Below are positions 1 through 8,351 of a stretch of 64,000 nucleotides of DNA, piece by piece. Location: NCBI GenBank assembly GCA_020635015.1, contig JACKAP010000003.1:62001-126000 (forward strand). Reading direction: 5' to 3'. Positions within the stretch are counted from its first letter, which is position 1, and every line of letters starts with the position of its first letter. The notes under the pieces are model-generated. The model was not told the origin of the DNA. It ran no database searches and was given only the letters and a program-made list of their open reading frames with translations. A program made the translations under genes and the position numbers. This stretch comes from Calditrichia bacterium. Lineage in GTDB: Bacteria; Calditrichota; Calditrichia; RBG-13-44-9; J075.

Positions 1-626
1 TCGCCGGCGGTCGCCTCCAGCACATCATCTGCGAATTTACCGTCGCTGGCGTTGATGGATACTTTGGCCCCGACCTTCAGGCAGAAATCGATTTTTTTGG
101 TGGAGCGGGCAGTGGCGATGGGGATGGCCCCGGCGCCTTTGATCAACTGGATCGCGGCGGTGCCCACTCCGCTGGCCCCGGCGTGCACCAGCACCCGCTG
201 CTCGCGCCTCAGCCCGCCCAGCCAGAAGAGCGCCTGGTAGGCGGTAAGGAACACTTCCGGGATCGCCGCCGCTTCTTCGAACGAGAGCTTTTCCGGCACT
301 GGAATGGCCATTTTTGCCGGAATCGTGACATATTCGGCATAACCTCCCCCATTGAGCAGGGCGCATACCCGGTCGCCGGTGTGCCAGCCGGAACAGTCCG
401 GCCCCACTGCCTCCACCACCCCGGCCATCTCTAAGCCTAAAATCGGGGTGGTGCCCTTCGGCGGATCATAACGTCCCTGCCGCTGCAGGATGTCGGCACG
501 ATTCAGGGCGGTGGCTTTCACCCGCACCAGCAGTTCGTCGTTTAGCGGCCGGGGCACCGGGAACTCCTGCATCACCAACTGGTCCGCCGCGCCGGGAGTT
601 TTCGGAACAATCCCTCGCATATTCAT
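1..626 (-). CDS. PIG3-family NAD(P)H:quinone oxidoreductase (partial, left edge)
   Basis: Medium-chain dehydrogenase/reductase of the quinone oxidoreductase branch; it should reduce quinones with NADPH in the cytoplasm. About 208 residues are visible and the C-terminus lies outside the window. The start at 626 is preceded by a GGAG ribosome-binding site (TGAAGGAGAAAAAC). The segment NRADILQRQG (residues 42-51) is typical of the PIG3 subfamily. The nucleotide-binding loop reads AGASGVGTAAIQ at about 149-160. I see no zinc-ligand pattern, which agrees with a zinc-independent enzyme. The gene upstream on the same strand (DUF4286-like) ends only 11 bases before this start, so the two are probably cotranscribed. 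Family assignment is from motifs; the physiological substrate is unknown. Confidence 0.85.
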   Translation of the reverse strand, partial: MNMRGIVPKTPGAADQLVMQEFPVPRPLNDELLVRVKATALNRADILQRQGRYDPPKGTTPILGLEMAGVVEAVGPDCSGWHTGDRVCALLNGGGYAEYVTIPAKMAIPVPEKLSFEEAAAIPEVFLTAYQALFWLGGLRREQRVLVHAGASGVGTAAIQLIKGAGAIPIATARSTKKIDFCLKVGAKVSINASDGKFADDVLEATAG

Positions 627-637
627 GTTTTTCTCCT

Positions 638-955
638 TCAGGCTTCCGCCGCTAGATTTTCTTTCTGGAGCAAAATTCGCCGATGGGCGCTGAATTTGCC
701 GGCAAAGCGGCGCAGTCCCTCCTGGCGCATTCGCTGGGCATGCTCCCGGAAATAATTCTCCAGGCTCTCCCGGTTCTTCAAACGGTAGTGAATCGACCAC
801 ACGCTTTTGTTGCTTTCGCTGCCTTCCACTTCATACCAGTCGGCTGAGATAAACCCCTCGAAACTTAACATCTCCCGGATATGATCCGTCAGCCATTTCT
901 CATATTGTTCGGCAACGCTGTTGTTCACGGTGAGGTTCACTTCATAAATGATCAT
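638..955 (-). CDS. DUF4286-like small protein
   Basis: Encodes 105 residues starting MIIYEVNLTV. An in-frame ATG 42 bases upstream exists, but the start at 955 has AAGAGG at suitable spacing and matches the usual beginning of the family. The pattern of an N-terminal strand, a WLTDHIREML helix, a central 'Y-RLKNRESLENYF' segment and a C-terminal 'FAGKFSAHRRIL' segment resembles DUF4286, a small alpha/beta ferredoxin-like fold seen in Bacteroidetes and relatives. Its function is not known. It lies 11 bases upstream of the quinone oxidoreductase on the same strand, so the two are likely one transcript. Confidence 0.7.
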   Translation of the reverse strand: MIIYEVNLTVNNSVAEQYEKWLTDHIREMLSFEGFISADWYEVEGSESNKSVWSIHYRLKNRESLENYFREHAQRMRQEGLRRFAGKFSAHRRILLQKENLAAEA

Positions 956-1051
956 ATATTGCCTCTTGACCCTGTCGATAAATCGTACCGGCGACATACC
1001 CGAGCGCCGCCCATATAGCCATCCACCATTAACCCGTCAACCAAATACAAA

Positions 1052-1090
1052 AATCCTTTGACCGCATACCGCACGCCCGATCAAAGGATT
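1052..1090 (-). terminator. Rho-independent terminator after the Fur/PerR gene
   Basis: On the minus strand AATCCTTTGA pairs perfectly with TCAAAGGATT around an 18-19-base loop and is followed directly by TTTTTGTATTTGG. It lies 40 bases past the stop of the Fur-family gene, in the correct orientation to end that transcript. Confidence 0.7.
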
Positions 1091-1129
1091 CATTGCTAGA
1101 TTCGCTTTCCGGTCAGCATTCTGATTAAT

Positions 1130-1609
1130 TCAAGCGCCTTTTCCGCAAAAGGTGGTTTGTTCTTTGCCGCCGGCCGTTTTTAGTCGGCCATTGCTGCGGT
1201 GTTGGCAATCGTCGCACAGTCCTTCAAACTGGATCCGGTAGCTGGAGATATGAAACCCGTTTTTGCGTGGCAAATTCAGCTGATTCAATTGTTCGTCGTG
1301 TATATCCATGATCTTCCGGCAATTGAGGCAGACCAGATGATGATGTTGCTGGGTGTCTCCGTCGTAGCGGGCGAGATCATGCAGCGGGGTCACCTTGCCG
1401 ATCAGATCATGCTCTGCCAGGGTCTCCAAGGTCTTATACACTGTCGCCAGGGAGATGGAGGGGTACTCCGCCTTGACATCATGATAAATTGCTTCCGCGG
1501 TGGGATGATTGTTGGTTCTTAGCAAAGACTTATAAATCATGATCCTTTGATAAGTGACATTCAACCCTTTTTCACGGCAAGCATCTATAAAATCAGGAAT
1601 GGTTAGCAT
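1130..1609 (-). CDS. Fur-family metalloregulator, PerR-like
   Basis: Encodes 159 residues of a dimeric winged-helix metalloregulator. The DNA-recognition segment SLATVYKTLETL lies at about 53-64. Structural zinc cysteines are two CxxC pairs, C94/C97 and C132/C135. The regulatory metal ligands align with the Bacillus PerR set: H35, D83, H89, H91 and D102. The last is Asp, as in peroxide-sensing PerR, where Fur proteins usually have Glu. The C-terminal tail (about 137-159) is longer than usual and basic. A terminator follows at 1052-1090. Peroxide sensing is inferred from the ligand set; no target site was identified in the window. Confidence 0.88.
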   Translation of the reverse strand: MLTIPDFIDACREKGLNVTYQRIMIYKSLLRTNNHPTAEAIYHDVKAEYPSISLATVYKTLETLAEHDLIGKVTPLHDLARYDGDTQQHHHLVCLNCRKIMDIHDEQLNQLNLPRKNGFHISSYRIQFEGLCDDCQHRSNGRLKTAGGKEQTTFCGKGA

Positions 1610-1675
1610 CTTTTAATCCTGCGATAATTAAGTACTATTTCATGAAACTGGCGGCTGACTGAACAATGCTGGGGC

Positions 1676-1742
1676 TTGGCAGCTGTCCATTGGCAAGAAA
1701 CGATTCTTAACCAATACCTAACGACCAATAACCAACAGCCAA
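1676..1742. repeat. Degenerate inverted repeat of TTGG/CCAA words
   Basis: The left arm carries two TTGG words (1676-1693) and the right arm carries CCAATA and CCAAC words (1711-1742). It is a weaker member of the CCAATAA-type inverted repeats seen at 9957, 11613 and 18667. The gap 1610-1848 otherwise holds only the upstream region of the regulator gene; no clear promoter or Per box was found. Confidence 0.4.
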
Positions 1743-1848
1743 CCCATCAACAACTGGTTTACAGCAGAATATCTAAAACGTCTCCTAAAATAACCCCCCC
1801 CGGGCATCTTTTCAAGGAGTTAACGAAATATTTCCTGAAAAGCTCCTG

Positions 1849-2847
1849 CTAAAGGGCTTTGATCAGGGCGTCGACGTATTTTCGGGTATTGGCTTTGCCG
1901 CCCAGGTCCGGCGTGAGGGCTTTTCCTTCCGCGATGACCGTATTGACCGCGTTACGGATGCGGTCGGCCGCCTGGTTGTTACCCAACTGCTGCAGCATCA
2001 GGGCGCCGCTGAGCACCAGGGCGGTGGGATTGGCAATCCCTTTGCCGGCGATGTCCGGGGCGCTGCCGTGCACGGCCTCGAAGATGGCGTAATTGTCGCC
2101 GATATTGGCGCTGGGCGCCACTCCCAACCCGCCGATCAATCCGCTGGTGAGGTCGGAGATGATATCGCCGAAAAGATTCTCCATCACCAGCACGTCAAAC
2201 TGCGAGGGATCCATCACCAGCTTCATGGCAGTGGCGTCAACAATCGCTTCCTGATACTCGATGTCGGGATACTGCCGGGCCACTTCCCGGGCCACTTCCA
2301 GGAACAATCCGTCGCTGAGCTTCAGGATGTTGGCCTTGTGCACCACGGTAACTTTCTTACGCTTGAAATTCCGGGCCACTTTAAAGGCGGCCTGGATGAT
2401 CCGCTTGGAGCCGCTTTCGGTAATCACCCGCTGACTCTCCACCACCCCGGGCACCACCATGTGCTCCAGCCCGCTGTACAGGCCTTCGGTGTTTTCGCGG
2501 ATAACGATCAGGTCGACATCATCGTGACGGGTTTTCAGTCCCTTGATGGAGCGGGCCGGGCGGAAGTTGGCGTAGAGATCCAGCCGCTTGCGCAGCTCCA
2601 CATTGACCGAGCGGAAGCCGGTGCCGATGGGGGTGCCGATCGGGCCTTTCAACCCAATTTTGGTTTCACGCAGCGACTCCAGCGTCGCTTCCGGCAGGGG
2701 CGATCCGTGGCGGTGAGCCTCGGCAGCGCCGGCCTGGTGTTCATGCCATTCAATGGGTACGCCGGTGGCGTCAATCACCCGCCGGGTCGCTTCTGCCACC
2801 TCCGGACCAATTCCGTCGCCGGGGATCAAGGTTACAGCATAAGACAT
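1849..2847 (-). CDS. NAD-dependent isocitrate dehydrogenase
   Basis: Encodes 332 residues of the isocitrate/isopropylmalate dehydrogenase family, converting isocitrate to 2-oxoglutarate in the TCA cycle. The start at 2847 (MSYAVTLIPGDGIGPE) has GGAGG nine bases away; a longer reading frame exists upstream but lacks such a site. Diagnostic motifs are FRSVNVELRKRLDLYANFRP for substrate binding, RENTEGLYSG (typical of NAD-type isocitrate rather than isopropylmalate enzymes), the catalytic lysine segment VVHKANILK, and the metal segment ENLFGDIISDL. GSAPDIAGKGIANP is the usual cofactor-site segment. It follows the outer-membrane gene by 35 bases on the same strand. Homoisocitrate dehydrogenase is an alternative, but fumC, sucA and sucB in the same window favour the TCA enzyme. 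Confidence 0.88.
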   Translation of the reverse strand: MSYAVTLIPGDGIGPEVAEATRRVIDATGVPIEWHEHQAGAAEAHRHGSPLPEATLESLRETKIGLKGPIGTPIGTGFRSVNVELRKRLDLYANFRPARSIKGLKTRHDDVDLIVIRENTEGLYSGLEHMVVPGVVESQRVITESGSKRIIQAAFKVARNFKRKKVTVVHKANILKLSDGLFLEVAREVARQYPDIEYQEAIVDATAMKLVMDPSQFDVLVMENLFGDIISDLTSGLIGGLGVAPSANIGDNYAIFEAVHGSAPDIAGKGIANPTALVLSGALMLQQLGNNQAADRIRNAVNTVIAEGKALTPDLGGKANTRKYVDALIKAL

Positions 2848-2882
2848 ATTTGATTCCTCCAGTACTTTGTAAATACATTCGA

Positions 2883-4127
2883 TCAATGGAAATCATACCC
2901 GATCTCAACCGTCAGCAGGCCAATCCGATCTTCCAGCAGGGTCTCGCCGCTATTGCCATATTTGATTTGGGAAAGCTGGTAGCTGCCCCGGAAGCGCAGG
3001 GCGGAAAAGCGGTATTCGCCGCTCAACACGATCGCCTGCGGTTTGTCCAGCCGGGCGAAAGCCACCTGCGGAACGCCGTTGATCTCCCCGTCAAGATACC
3101 GGATATTGAGGGTGTTGTCATATTTCAGGTAACGGGCATAAAGTAAGCCCAGGGTCAGCGCCGGGGCCGGCCGGTACTTTATCCCGGCAATCAGCTCATT
3201 ATTCCATAGATGGGCCTCGTCGGCGCCGCTGTAGACCGCCGCGGCGGTGGTGTCGGAAATCTCCAGGAACTGATGGCGCATTTCCAGGGAGAGAAAAAGC
3301 TGCGGCCGCAGGGCGGTTTGCACCCCGTACCCGATATGCCCGAAATAGGAAGCATTCGCATCCGGAAAGGTGGAGACGATCAGGCCGGGGCGCTTCTCAT
3401 CGTCGGTCAGGATCACATTCGATTGCTGGGTTTTGAATACCAAATAGGAATTCCATTCGGGATGAAAGCGATAATTGGCGGCGAAGAGATACTGCAGGTT
3501 CTTGAACAACCCAGCGGCATAATCTGCCGCGTCGATATCCGCAGATCCCGCTGCCGGCGTCAGCTCCCAACGCTGCCGGAAACTGCTGCTGGCGGCGCCC
3601 AGGGTCAGGGAAAAATCCGGGCTGGCCTGGAGCGACAGCGCAGCCTGCAGGGTGTGCCGGGTGGTGAGCAGGGTCTGGGCGGAAGCCGTCACTTCCGTGG
3701 TGGAGAAGGTATACGTGCTGTTCTCCTGATCTCGGGTCTTGCGGTCGAGATATTCATTGCTGTAGCTGACCTGCAGCATGAATTGCTGATACCAGATATT
3801 CGCCATCAGATTGGGGCGAAACGTCAAGCCGTTTGCGAAATTTCCGCTACCGTTCAGATTGCTTCCGGCAGCGGTCAGCTCACTGCTGCCGGTTAGATTG
3901 AGATTTCCCCCCAGCGTGAGGCGAAAGCGGGCGGCGCTTGCTTCCCAGTGGGGATTGTAGCGGCTCTCCGCGCCGTCAAATCCATAGCTCCCGGTGGAAA
4001 AATTGCGCAACTCAGCGTGGGGAAATTCACGAAATTGGGCGATCGGCGTGGGGGTTTTTTCAACCAACTGGGCAAACAGCGCGCTGCCGGAAAGAAGAAT
4101 GGCGAGAAATATCCGGGATGTTTTCAT
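2883..4127 (-). CDS. Secreted beta-barrel-like protein of unknown family
   Basis: Encodes 414 residues. A signal peptide (MKTSRIFLAILLSGSALFAQ) is followed by alternating hydrophobic/polar strands rich in aromatic residues, ending in LLTVEIGYDFH. A terminal aromatic strand of this kind is common in outer membrane barrels. I recognise no named family. It sits between the epimerase gene (30 bases upstream) and isocitrate dehydrogenase (35 bases downstream), all on the minus strand, so it is probably in the same transcript. No strong ribosome-binding site is seen. Outer-membrane location is inferred. Confidence 0.7.
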   Translation of the reverse strand: MKTSRIFLAILLSGSALFAQLVEKTPTPIAQFREFPHAELRNFSTGSYGFDGAESRYNPHWEASAARFRLTLGGNLNLTGSSELTAAGSNLNGSGNFANGLTFRPNLMANIWYQQFMLQVSYSNEYLDRKTRDQENSTYTFSTTEVTASAQTLLTTRHTLQAALSLQASPDFSLTLGAASSSFRQRWELTPAAGSADIDAADYAAGLFKNLQYLFAANYRFHPEWNSYLVFKTQQSNVILTDDEKRPGLIVSTFPDANASYFGHIGYGVQTALRPQLFLSLEMRHQFLEISDTTAAAVYSGADEAHLWNNELIAGIKYRPAPALTLGLLYARYLKYDNTLNIRYLDGEINGVPQVAFARLDKPQAIVLSGEYRFSALRFRGSYQLSQIKYGNSGETLLEDRIGLLTVEIGYDFH

Positions 4128-4156
4128 AGTGCTTTCGTTTTGAATTCGTGATCAGG

Positions 4157-5071
4157 TTATGACAGCAAATCGTCCAGCGCCGGCAGTAAGTCGGGGAACT
4201 GAAACCGGAAGCCGGTTTTGGCGATCCGTTCCGGCAGGACCCGCTGACTGGCCAGCACGGTTTCCTCACCCATTTGCTGAAAAAGCAGTTTGATGGCGAA
4301 TGCCGGCACCGGCAGCCAGGAGGGCCGCTTCAGCACTTTGCCCAATTGGCGGGTAAATTCCGCCATCTGCACCGGATGCGGTGAGGTCAGATTGAACCGG
4401 CCATGCAGATCCGGCGTTTCCAGCAGGTAGCGGATCAGCGCAACGGCATCGGCAATATGGATCCAGGAGAGCCATTGCTTGCCGTCCCCGGGAGGGCCGC
4501 CCACGAACATTTGGAAGGGCAGCACCAACTTGTCGAGCATCCCCTCTCCCCTACCCAGCACCACCCCGGTGCGCAAGTAAGCCAGCCGCACCCCGAGATC
4601 TTCCACCTCCCGCACCGAATCCTCCCATGCTTTGACCACCTCCGCCAGGAAGCCGTCGCCTTTGGGTGATTGTTCCGTCAGTATCGCATCACCGCGTGAG
4701 CCGTAAAAACCGCTGGCAGAGGCCTGGAGCAGCACTTCCGGTTTCTGGGTCGCCAGGCGGACGGCTTCCCTGACAGCCTGGCCTGCATTGAGACGGCTGT
4801 TCAGGATTTGCTTTTTATAATCCTCGCTCCAGCGTCTATCACCGACATTGGCGCCGGCCAGATTGATAATCGCTTTGGCGCCTTCCACATAAGATTGCCA
4901 GCCGGCCGGGGTACGGGCGTCCCATTCCACGCAAACCGCGCTGTCGCCGAGCACCTCCCGGCCCTTTTCCGCATTACGGGTAAGGGCAATCACCTCATAT
5001 CCATTCGCATGCAATTCCCGGCATAAAGCCTTCCCAATAAATCCGGTCGCCCCGGTGATGATGACACGCAT
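4157..5071 (-). CDS. TIGR01777-family NAD(P)-dependent epimerase (YfcH/SulA-like)
   Basis: Encodes 304 residues. The start at 5071 (MRVIITGATGFIG) places the Rossmann glycine motif GATGFIG at residues 7-13. An in-frame ATG lies 84 bases upstream, but the encoded extension looks like intergenic sequence and has no conserved character. ASASGFYGSRGD and LRTGVVLGRGEGML are typical segments of this extended-SDR family. Its C-terminal domain (WLPVPAFAIKLLFQQMGEETVLASQRVLPERI) is the usual DUF1731-type end. Substrates of this family are unknown. It probably heads the minus-strand operon with the barrel protein and isocitrate dehydrogenase. Confidence 0.88.
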   Translation of the reverse strand: MRVIITGATGFIGKALCRELHANGYEVIALTRNAEKGREVLGDSAVCVEWDARTPAGWQSYVEGAKAIINLAGANVGDRRWSEDYKKQILNSRLNAGQAVREAVRLATQKPEVLLQASASGFYGSRGDAILTEQSPKGDGFLAEVVKAWEDSVREVEDLGVRLAYLRTGVVLGRGEGMLDKLVLPFQMFVGGPPGDGKQWLSWIHIADAVALIRYLLETPDLHGRFNLTSPHPVQMAEFTRQLGKVLKRPSWLPVPAFAIKLLFQQMGEETVLASQRVLPERIAKTGFRFQFPDLLPALDDLLS

Positions 5072-5171
5072 ACGGATACCTGCTTTAGTTTTTCTGTTTT
5101 TATTGCGCTGAGGGCGTGGAGCGTGGAAAAATTTTTCACTTGCTTTGCTTTGCAAGTCTTTTATTTTTTTC

Positions 5172-5350
5172 TTCGCCCTTCGCCCTTCGCCCTTCGCCCT
5201 TCGCCCTTCGCCCTTCGCCCTTCGCCCTTCGCCCTTCGCCCTTCGCCCTTCGCCCTTCGCCCTTCGCCCTTCGCCCTTCGCCCTTCGCCCTTCGCCCTTC
5301 GCCCTTCGCCCTTCGCCCTTCGCCCTTCGCCCTTCGCCCTTCGCCCTTCG
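5172..5350. repeat. Heptanucleotide tandem array (TTCGCCC), about 25 copies
   Basis: A perfect 7-base unit TTCGCCC repeats without interruption for about 179 bases. On the minus strand it starts immediately after the TAG stop of the flavoprotein gene at 5351 and ends about 100 bases before the epimerase start. Because seven is not a multiple of three, all frames are open through it, giving spurious reading frames that encode a repeated FALRPSP peptide. Copy number is expected to vary by slippage. Confidence 0.97.
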
Positions 5351-6571
5351 CTACTTCAACAACAGCTTCACATACGTCCCCGGCCGCAGCAGCTCCCGCT
5401 TGCTCACCTGACCGGCAATCATCTGAGAAATCCAGTCGGCCACCTCCGGGCGTTTGGCCGCGCGATGCACCACCAGGTTGACCAGCGGATGGAAACGGGC
5501 GGTACGCTGCAGGTTGTAGCCCAGCTTCAGTTCACCGCCCAGATTTTTCCATAGGCGCTGATCGTATATGCTGAGCGCCCTGGCGGAAAAATCGCTGCCC
5601 TTGCTTAGTTCGGCGACCACTTGCGCGGCGATTTTCCCCGAGGCCATGGCATTGCCGATTCCCTCTCCGGTGAAGGGATCAATCAGGCTGGCGGCATCAC
5701 CAATCAGCATAAAACCGTCGCCGTGGATGGTGCGGCGTTTACTGCCGGAGGGCAGGTTCCAGCCTTTGATATCACCGAGCAGTTCGGCATTACGGAAGCG
5801 CTCCCGGAAAAAGGGCGCTTCGGTGGCGGCGATGTGAGCGTCTTTCAGTTGGATCTTACGCTTCTTCAGCACGCTTTTCACCATCCCGATCCCCACATTG
5901 GCCAGACCGTCTTCCAGGGGAAATATCCAGAAGTAACCCGGTAATACCGGCTTGACGTAATGCAGTTCGATGGCAGTGCCCAGGCCGCTGACCCCGCGGT
6001 AATAGGCGCGGGTGGCGACCAGCACATGATCGAGATCATGCTCATAGAGACCGGTCTTGCGGGCCACCACGGAATTGGCCCCGTCGGCGCCGATCACTAC
6101 TTTGGCAAAAAATTCCTGCTCACTGCCGCCTTTTGCCCGGCCACGGATGCCTTTTACCATGCCGTCTTCCCGGATCAGGTCATGAACTGCAAAACCTTCG
6201 ATGGTTTCTACCTTCGCTTTTGCCGCCTGAAAGAGCAGATCGTCAAAAACCAGGCGGCGGCAGACGTAGCCGCTGGTGATCCCGTGCTGGGCGGTCGGCA
6301 CCAGCTTGATGGTAACGACCTTCTCATTCGGCGATGAGAAGATGATGCTGTCGACGAACGCCTGGGGGGAAGCCTCGATTTTTTCGATCAGTCCCAGTTC
6401 CCGCAAATACACGATACTCTTCCCGGAAAGCGCATCGCCGCAGATCTTATCCCGTGGAAAATATTGCTTGTCGAGCAGCAGCACTTTCAGTCCCAGCCGC
6501 TCCCCGTAGAGCGCGGCCGTGGCACCCCCGGGACCGCCGCCAACAATGATCATATCACAGATGTTATTCAT
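5351..6571 (-). CDS. Geranylgeranyl reductase-family FAD-dependent oxidoreductase
   Basis: Encodes 406 residues. The N-terminal FAD-binding motif IIVGGGPGGATAALYGE lies at about 8-24, followed by LLLDKQYFPRDKICGDALSG. The motif DGANSVVARKTG and the second FAD motif GDGFMLIGDAASLIDPFTGEGIGNAM are typical of the geranylgeranyl reductase/FixC-like group. Enzymes of this group saturate isoprenoid double bonds in quinones or lipids; the substrate here is unknown. A GAGGAG element lies in front of the start. The stop codon abuts the 7-base tandem array at 5172-5350. It is divergent from the nuclease gene starting near 6709. Confidence 0.85.
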   Translation of the reverse strand: MNNICDMIIVGGGPGGATAALYGERLGLKVLLLDKQYFPRDKICGDALSGKSIVYLRELGLIEKIEASPQAFVDSIIFSSPNEKVVTIKLVPTAQHGITSGYVCRRLVFDDLLFQAAKAKVETIEGFAVHDLIREDGMVKGIRGRAKGGSEQEFFAKVVIGADGANSVVARKTGLYEHDLDHVLVATRAYYRGVSGLGTAIELHYVKPVLPGYFWIFPLEDGLANVGIGMVKSVLKKRKIQLKDAHIAATEAPFFRERFRNAELLGDIKGWNLPSGSKRRTIHGDGFMLIGDAASLIDPFTGEGIGNAMASGKIAAQVVAELSKGSDFSARALSIYDQRLWKNLGGELKLGYNLQRTARFHPLVNLVVHRAAKRPEVADWISQMIAGQVSKRELLRPGTYVKLLLK

Positions 6572-6696
6572 TTACCTGAATCTCCTCAACTTGAAACCGT
6601 TTCCGGTCGCGCCAAATATAAAGGAAAAAGCAGGTGAATTGCAACAGGGTTGATATTTAGCAATTTCCGGCCTATCTTTCCCGGCCAATCATTGCG

Positions 6697-6711
6697 AAGG
6701 AGCAAGCGATT
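6697..6711 (+). promoter_or_regulatory. Ribosome-binding site in front of a probable ATT start codon
   Basis: AAGGAG at 6697-6702 is followed by six bases and then ATT at 6709. The next codons encode YSIIDLETTG, the expected N-terminus of a DnaQ-type exonuclease. The frame is closed by TAG at 6658-6660 and contains no ATG, GTG or TTG between that stop and the ExoI motif. A GTG at 6766 would delete the catalytic DxE residues. Confidence 0.7.
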
Positions 6712-8085
6712 TATTCGATCATCGACCTGGAGACCACCGGCCTCGACCCCCTGGAGGACCGCATCGTGGAAATCGCCATCCTGCGTTTCGACGGCGAGCG
6801 GATTGTGGAGACTTTTTCCACTTTGGTGAATCCGGAACGGAAGATTTATCCCATCACCACCCGCCTGAACGGCATCTCCGAGCTGTCGGTGCAGGATGCG
6901 CCGAAATTTTACGAGATTGCCCGAAGGATTGTGGAAATGACCGCCGACACCATCCTGGTAGCCCACCAGGCGCGCTTTGATTATGCCTTCCTGAAGCAGG
7001 CATACGGGCGGTTGGGGTATGTTTACAAACGCCGCCAGATCTGCACCCTCCGCCTGAGCCGGGAGCTGTTCCCCGGCTTGCCCTCCTATCAACTGGGAGT
7101 AATTTGCCGCCATCTGCAGATCCCGCTGGAAAATCCCCACCGGGCCCTGGGTGATGCCACCGCGACGCTGGCGCTGCTCCAACGGATCCGCAACCACCGC
7201 GATGCCGGGCAATTTAGGGCATTGCTGGCCGGCGAGATGAAATCCACCACCCTGCCTCCAGCGGTACATCAGCGCCAGATTGACGCCCTGCCGGGTGATG
7301 TCGGTATCTACTTTTTTTACGATGCCTTCGGGCGGCTGATCTACACCGGCAAGAGTAAATCGATCCGCAAACGAGTGTTGAGTCATTTCAGCAATGATCT
7401 GAAATCGCCGAAAGCGCGGGAGATGAAGGCGCGGATTCACGATATCGGGTATGAGTTGACCGGCAGCGAATTGGTGGCGCTGCTGCTGGAATCCGATACC
7501 ATCAAACGGATGCAGCCGCGCTTCAACCGCAGCCAGCGTAATGTGCGCTACCGTCATGGCATTTTTGCTGTGCCGACAGACGCTCAGGATTTTATGCGCT
7601 TGACCATCAAGGAACTGGCGGAAATGGACAACGCCCCGCTGGTTAGCTTTCGTGGAAAAAAAGAGGCGCAAGTGTATCTGGAACGGTTGGTGGACCGCTA
7701 TCAATTGTGCCAGAAATTAGCCGGGATCGATAAACGCAAAGGCCCCTGCTTCCGTTATCATTTGAAACAGTGCCGGGGCGCCTGCGCCGGAGCGGAAACG
7801 CCAGAAAATTATAATGTCCGGGTGCGGGAAGCCTTCCGGATGTTCAACTATCCGCATCCCGACTTCGCCGTTCTCGGTGCCGGGCGGCATTCCGGAGAAC
7901 GCTCGCTGGTATTGGTCGAAGGCGGTGTCTACCAGGGATTCGGCTATCTGGAGTTGCCCCTGAAGAAAGCCGCTCTCCCCTACTTCCGCCGGGCAATCAT
8001 TCCACGGGGTGACAATCAGGATATACGGCGGATTATTAATGGGTATCTTAAAAAAAATCAATCAGATGAAGTGATATTTATGTAG
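6709..8085 (+). CDS. DnaQ-like exonuclease fused to a GIY-YIG (UvrC-type) nuclease
   Basis: Encodes about 458 residues if the ATT at 6709 is used. Domain 1 (about 1-165) is a DEDDh 3'-5' exonuclease: IDLETTG (D6, E8), VAHQARFDYAFL and HRALGDA. Domain 2 (about 195-275) is a GIY-YIG endonuclease: GDVGIYFFYD...LIYTGKSKSIRKRVLSHF. The C-terminal part (about 345-361) has a cysteine cluster GPCFRYHLKQCRGACAG like the one following the nuclease domain in UvrC/Cho-type proteins. Such fusions are known in other bacteria (for example mycobacterial Rv2191-type proteins) and probably act in DNA repair. The non-canonical start is the unusual point; a base error or an annotation from GTG 6766 are the alternatives. 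Confidence 0.88.
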   Translation: MYSIIDLETTGLDPLEDRIVEIAILRFDGERIVETFSTLVNPERKIYPITTRLNGISELSVQDAPKFYEIARRIVEMTADTILVAHQARFDYAFLKQAYGRLGYVYKRRQICTLRLSRELFPGLPSYQLGVICRHLQIPLENPHRALGDATATLALLQRIRNHRDAGQFRALLAGEMKSTTLPPAVHQRQIDALPGDVGIYFFYDAFGRLIYTGKSKSIRKRVLSHFSNDLKSPKAREMKARIHDIGYELTGSELVALLLESDTIKRMQPRFNRSQRNVRYRHGIFAVPTDAQDFMRLTIKELAEMDNAPLVSFRGKKEAQVYLERLVDRYQLCQKLAGIDKRKGPCFRYHLKQCRGACAGAETPENYNVRVREAFRMFNYPHPDFAVLGAGRHSGERSLVLVEGGVYQGFGYLELPLKKAALPYFRRAIIPRGDNQDIRRIINGYLKKNQSDEVIFM

Positions 8086-8351
8086 GCGGATGTTGCTTGC
8101 TGGAAGAAAAAGCATTGGGGGGGCTGGCGATACGGGCTCTCCTTTTGCAGCCGCATCATGCACAGTGCGGCTAAAAAGGGATTGAATCTCAAAATCTCTG
8201 TGTGCTCTGTGTCTCTGTGGCAAAACAGATCGACTACGGCTTCAAAAAAATCTCCGGCAACTTCGTTACCTGCATCATCTGTTTTGGAGCAGAATATGTT
8301 TTCTTGGTGCAGCGCCGCCTGCGGCAAAACGCCAACTTCGAAGGAATTTCT

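Noticed and set aside
1610..1700. Per/Fur box upstream of the PerR-like gene
   Set aside because: AT-rich TAATTA words are present, but no sequence matches the 15-base palindrome well enough.
5172..5350. Possible CRISPR array
   Set aside because: The repeat unit is 7 bases with no spacers and no cas genes nearby.
5116..5554. Overlapping frames encoding FALRPSP peptide repeats
   Set aside because: They are produced by the 7-base tandem array being open in all frames, and the downstream parts are antisense to the flavoprotein gene.
6766..8085. GTG 6766 as the nuclease start
   Set aside because: It would remove the catalytic DxE of the exonuclease and has no ribosome-binding site.
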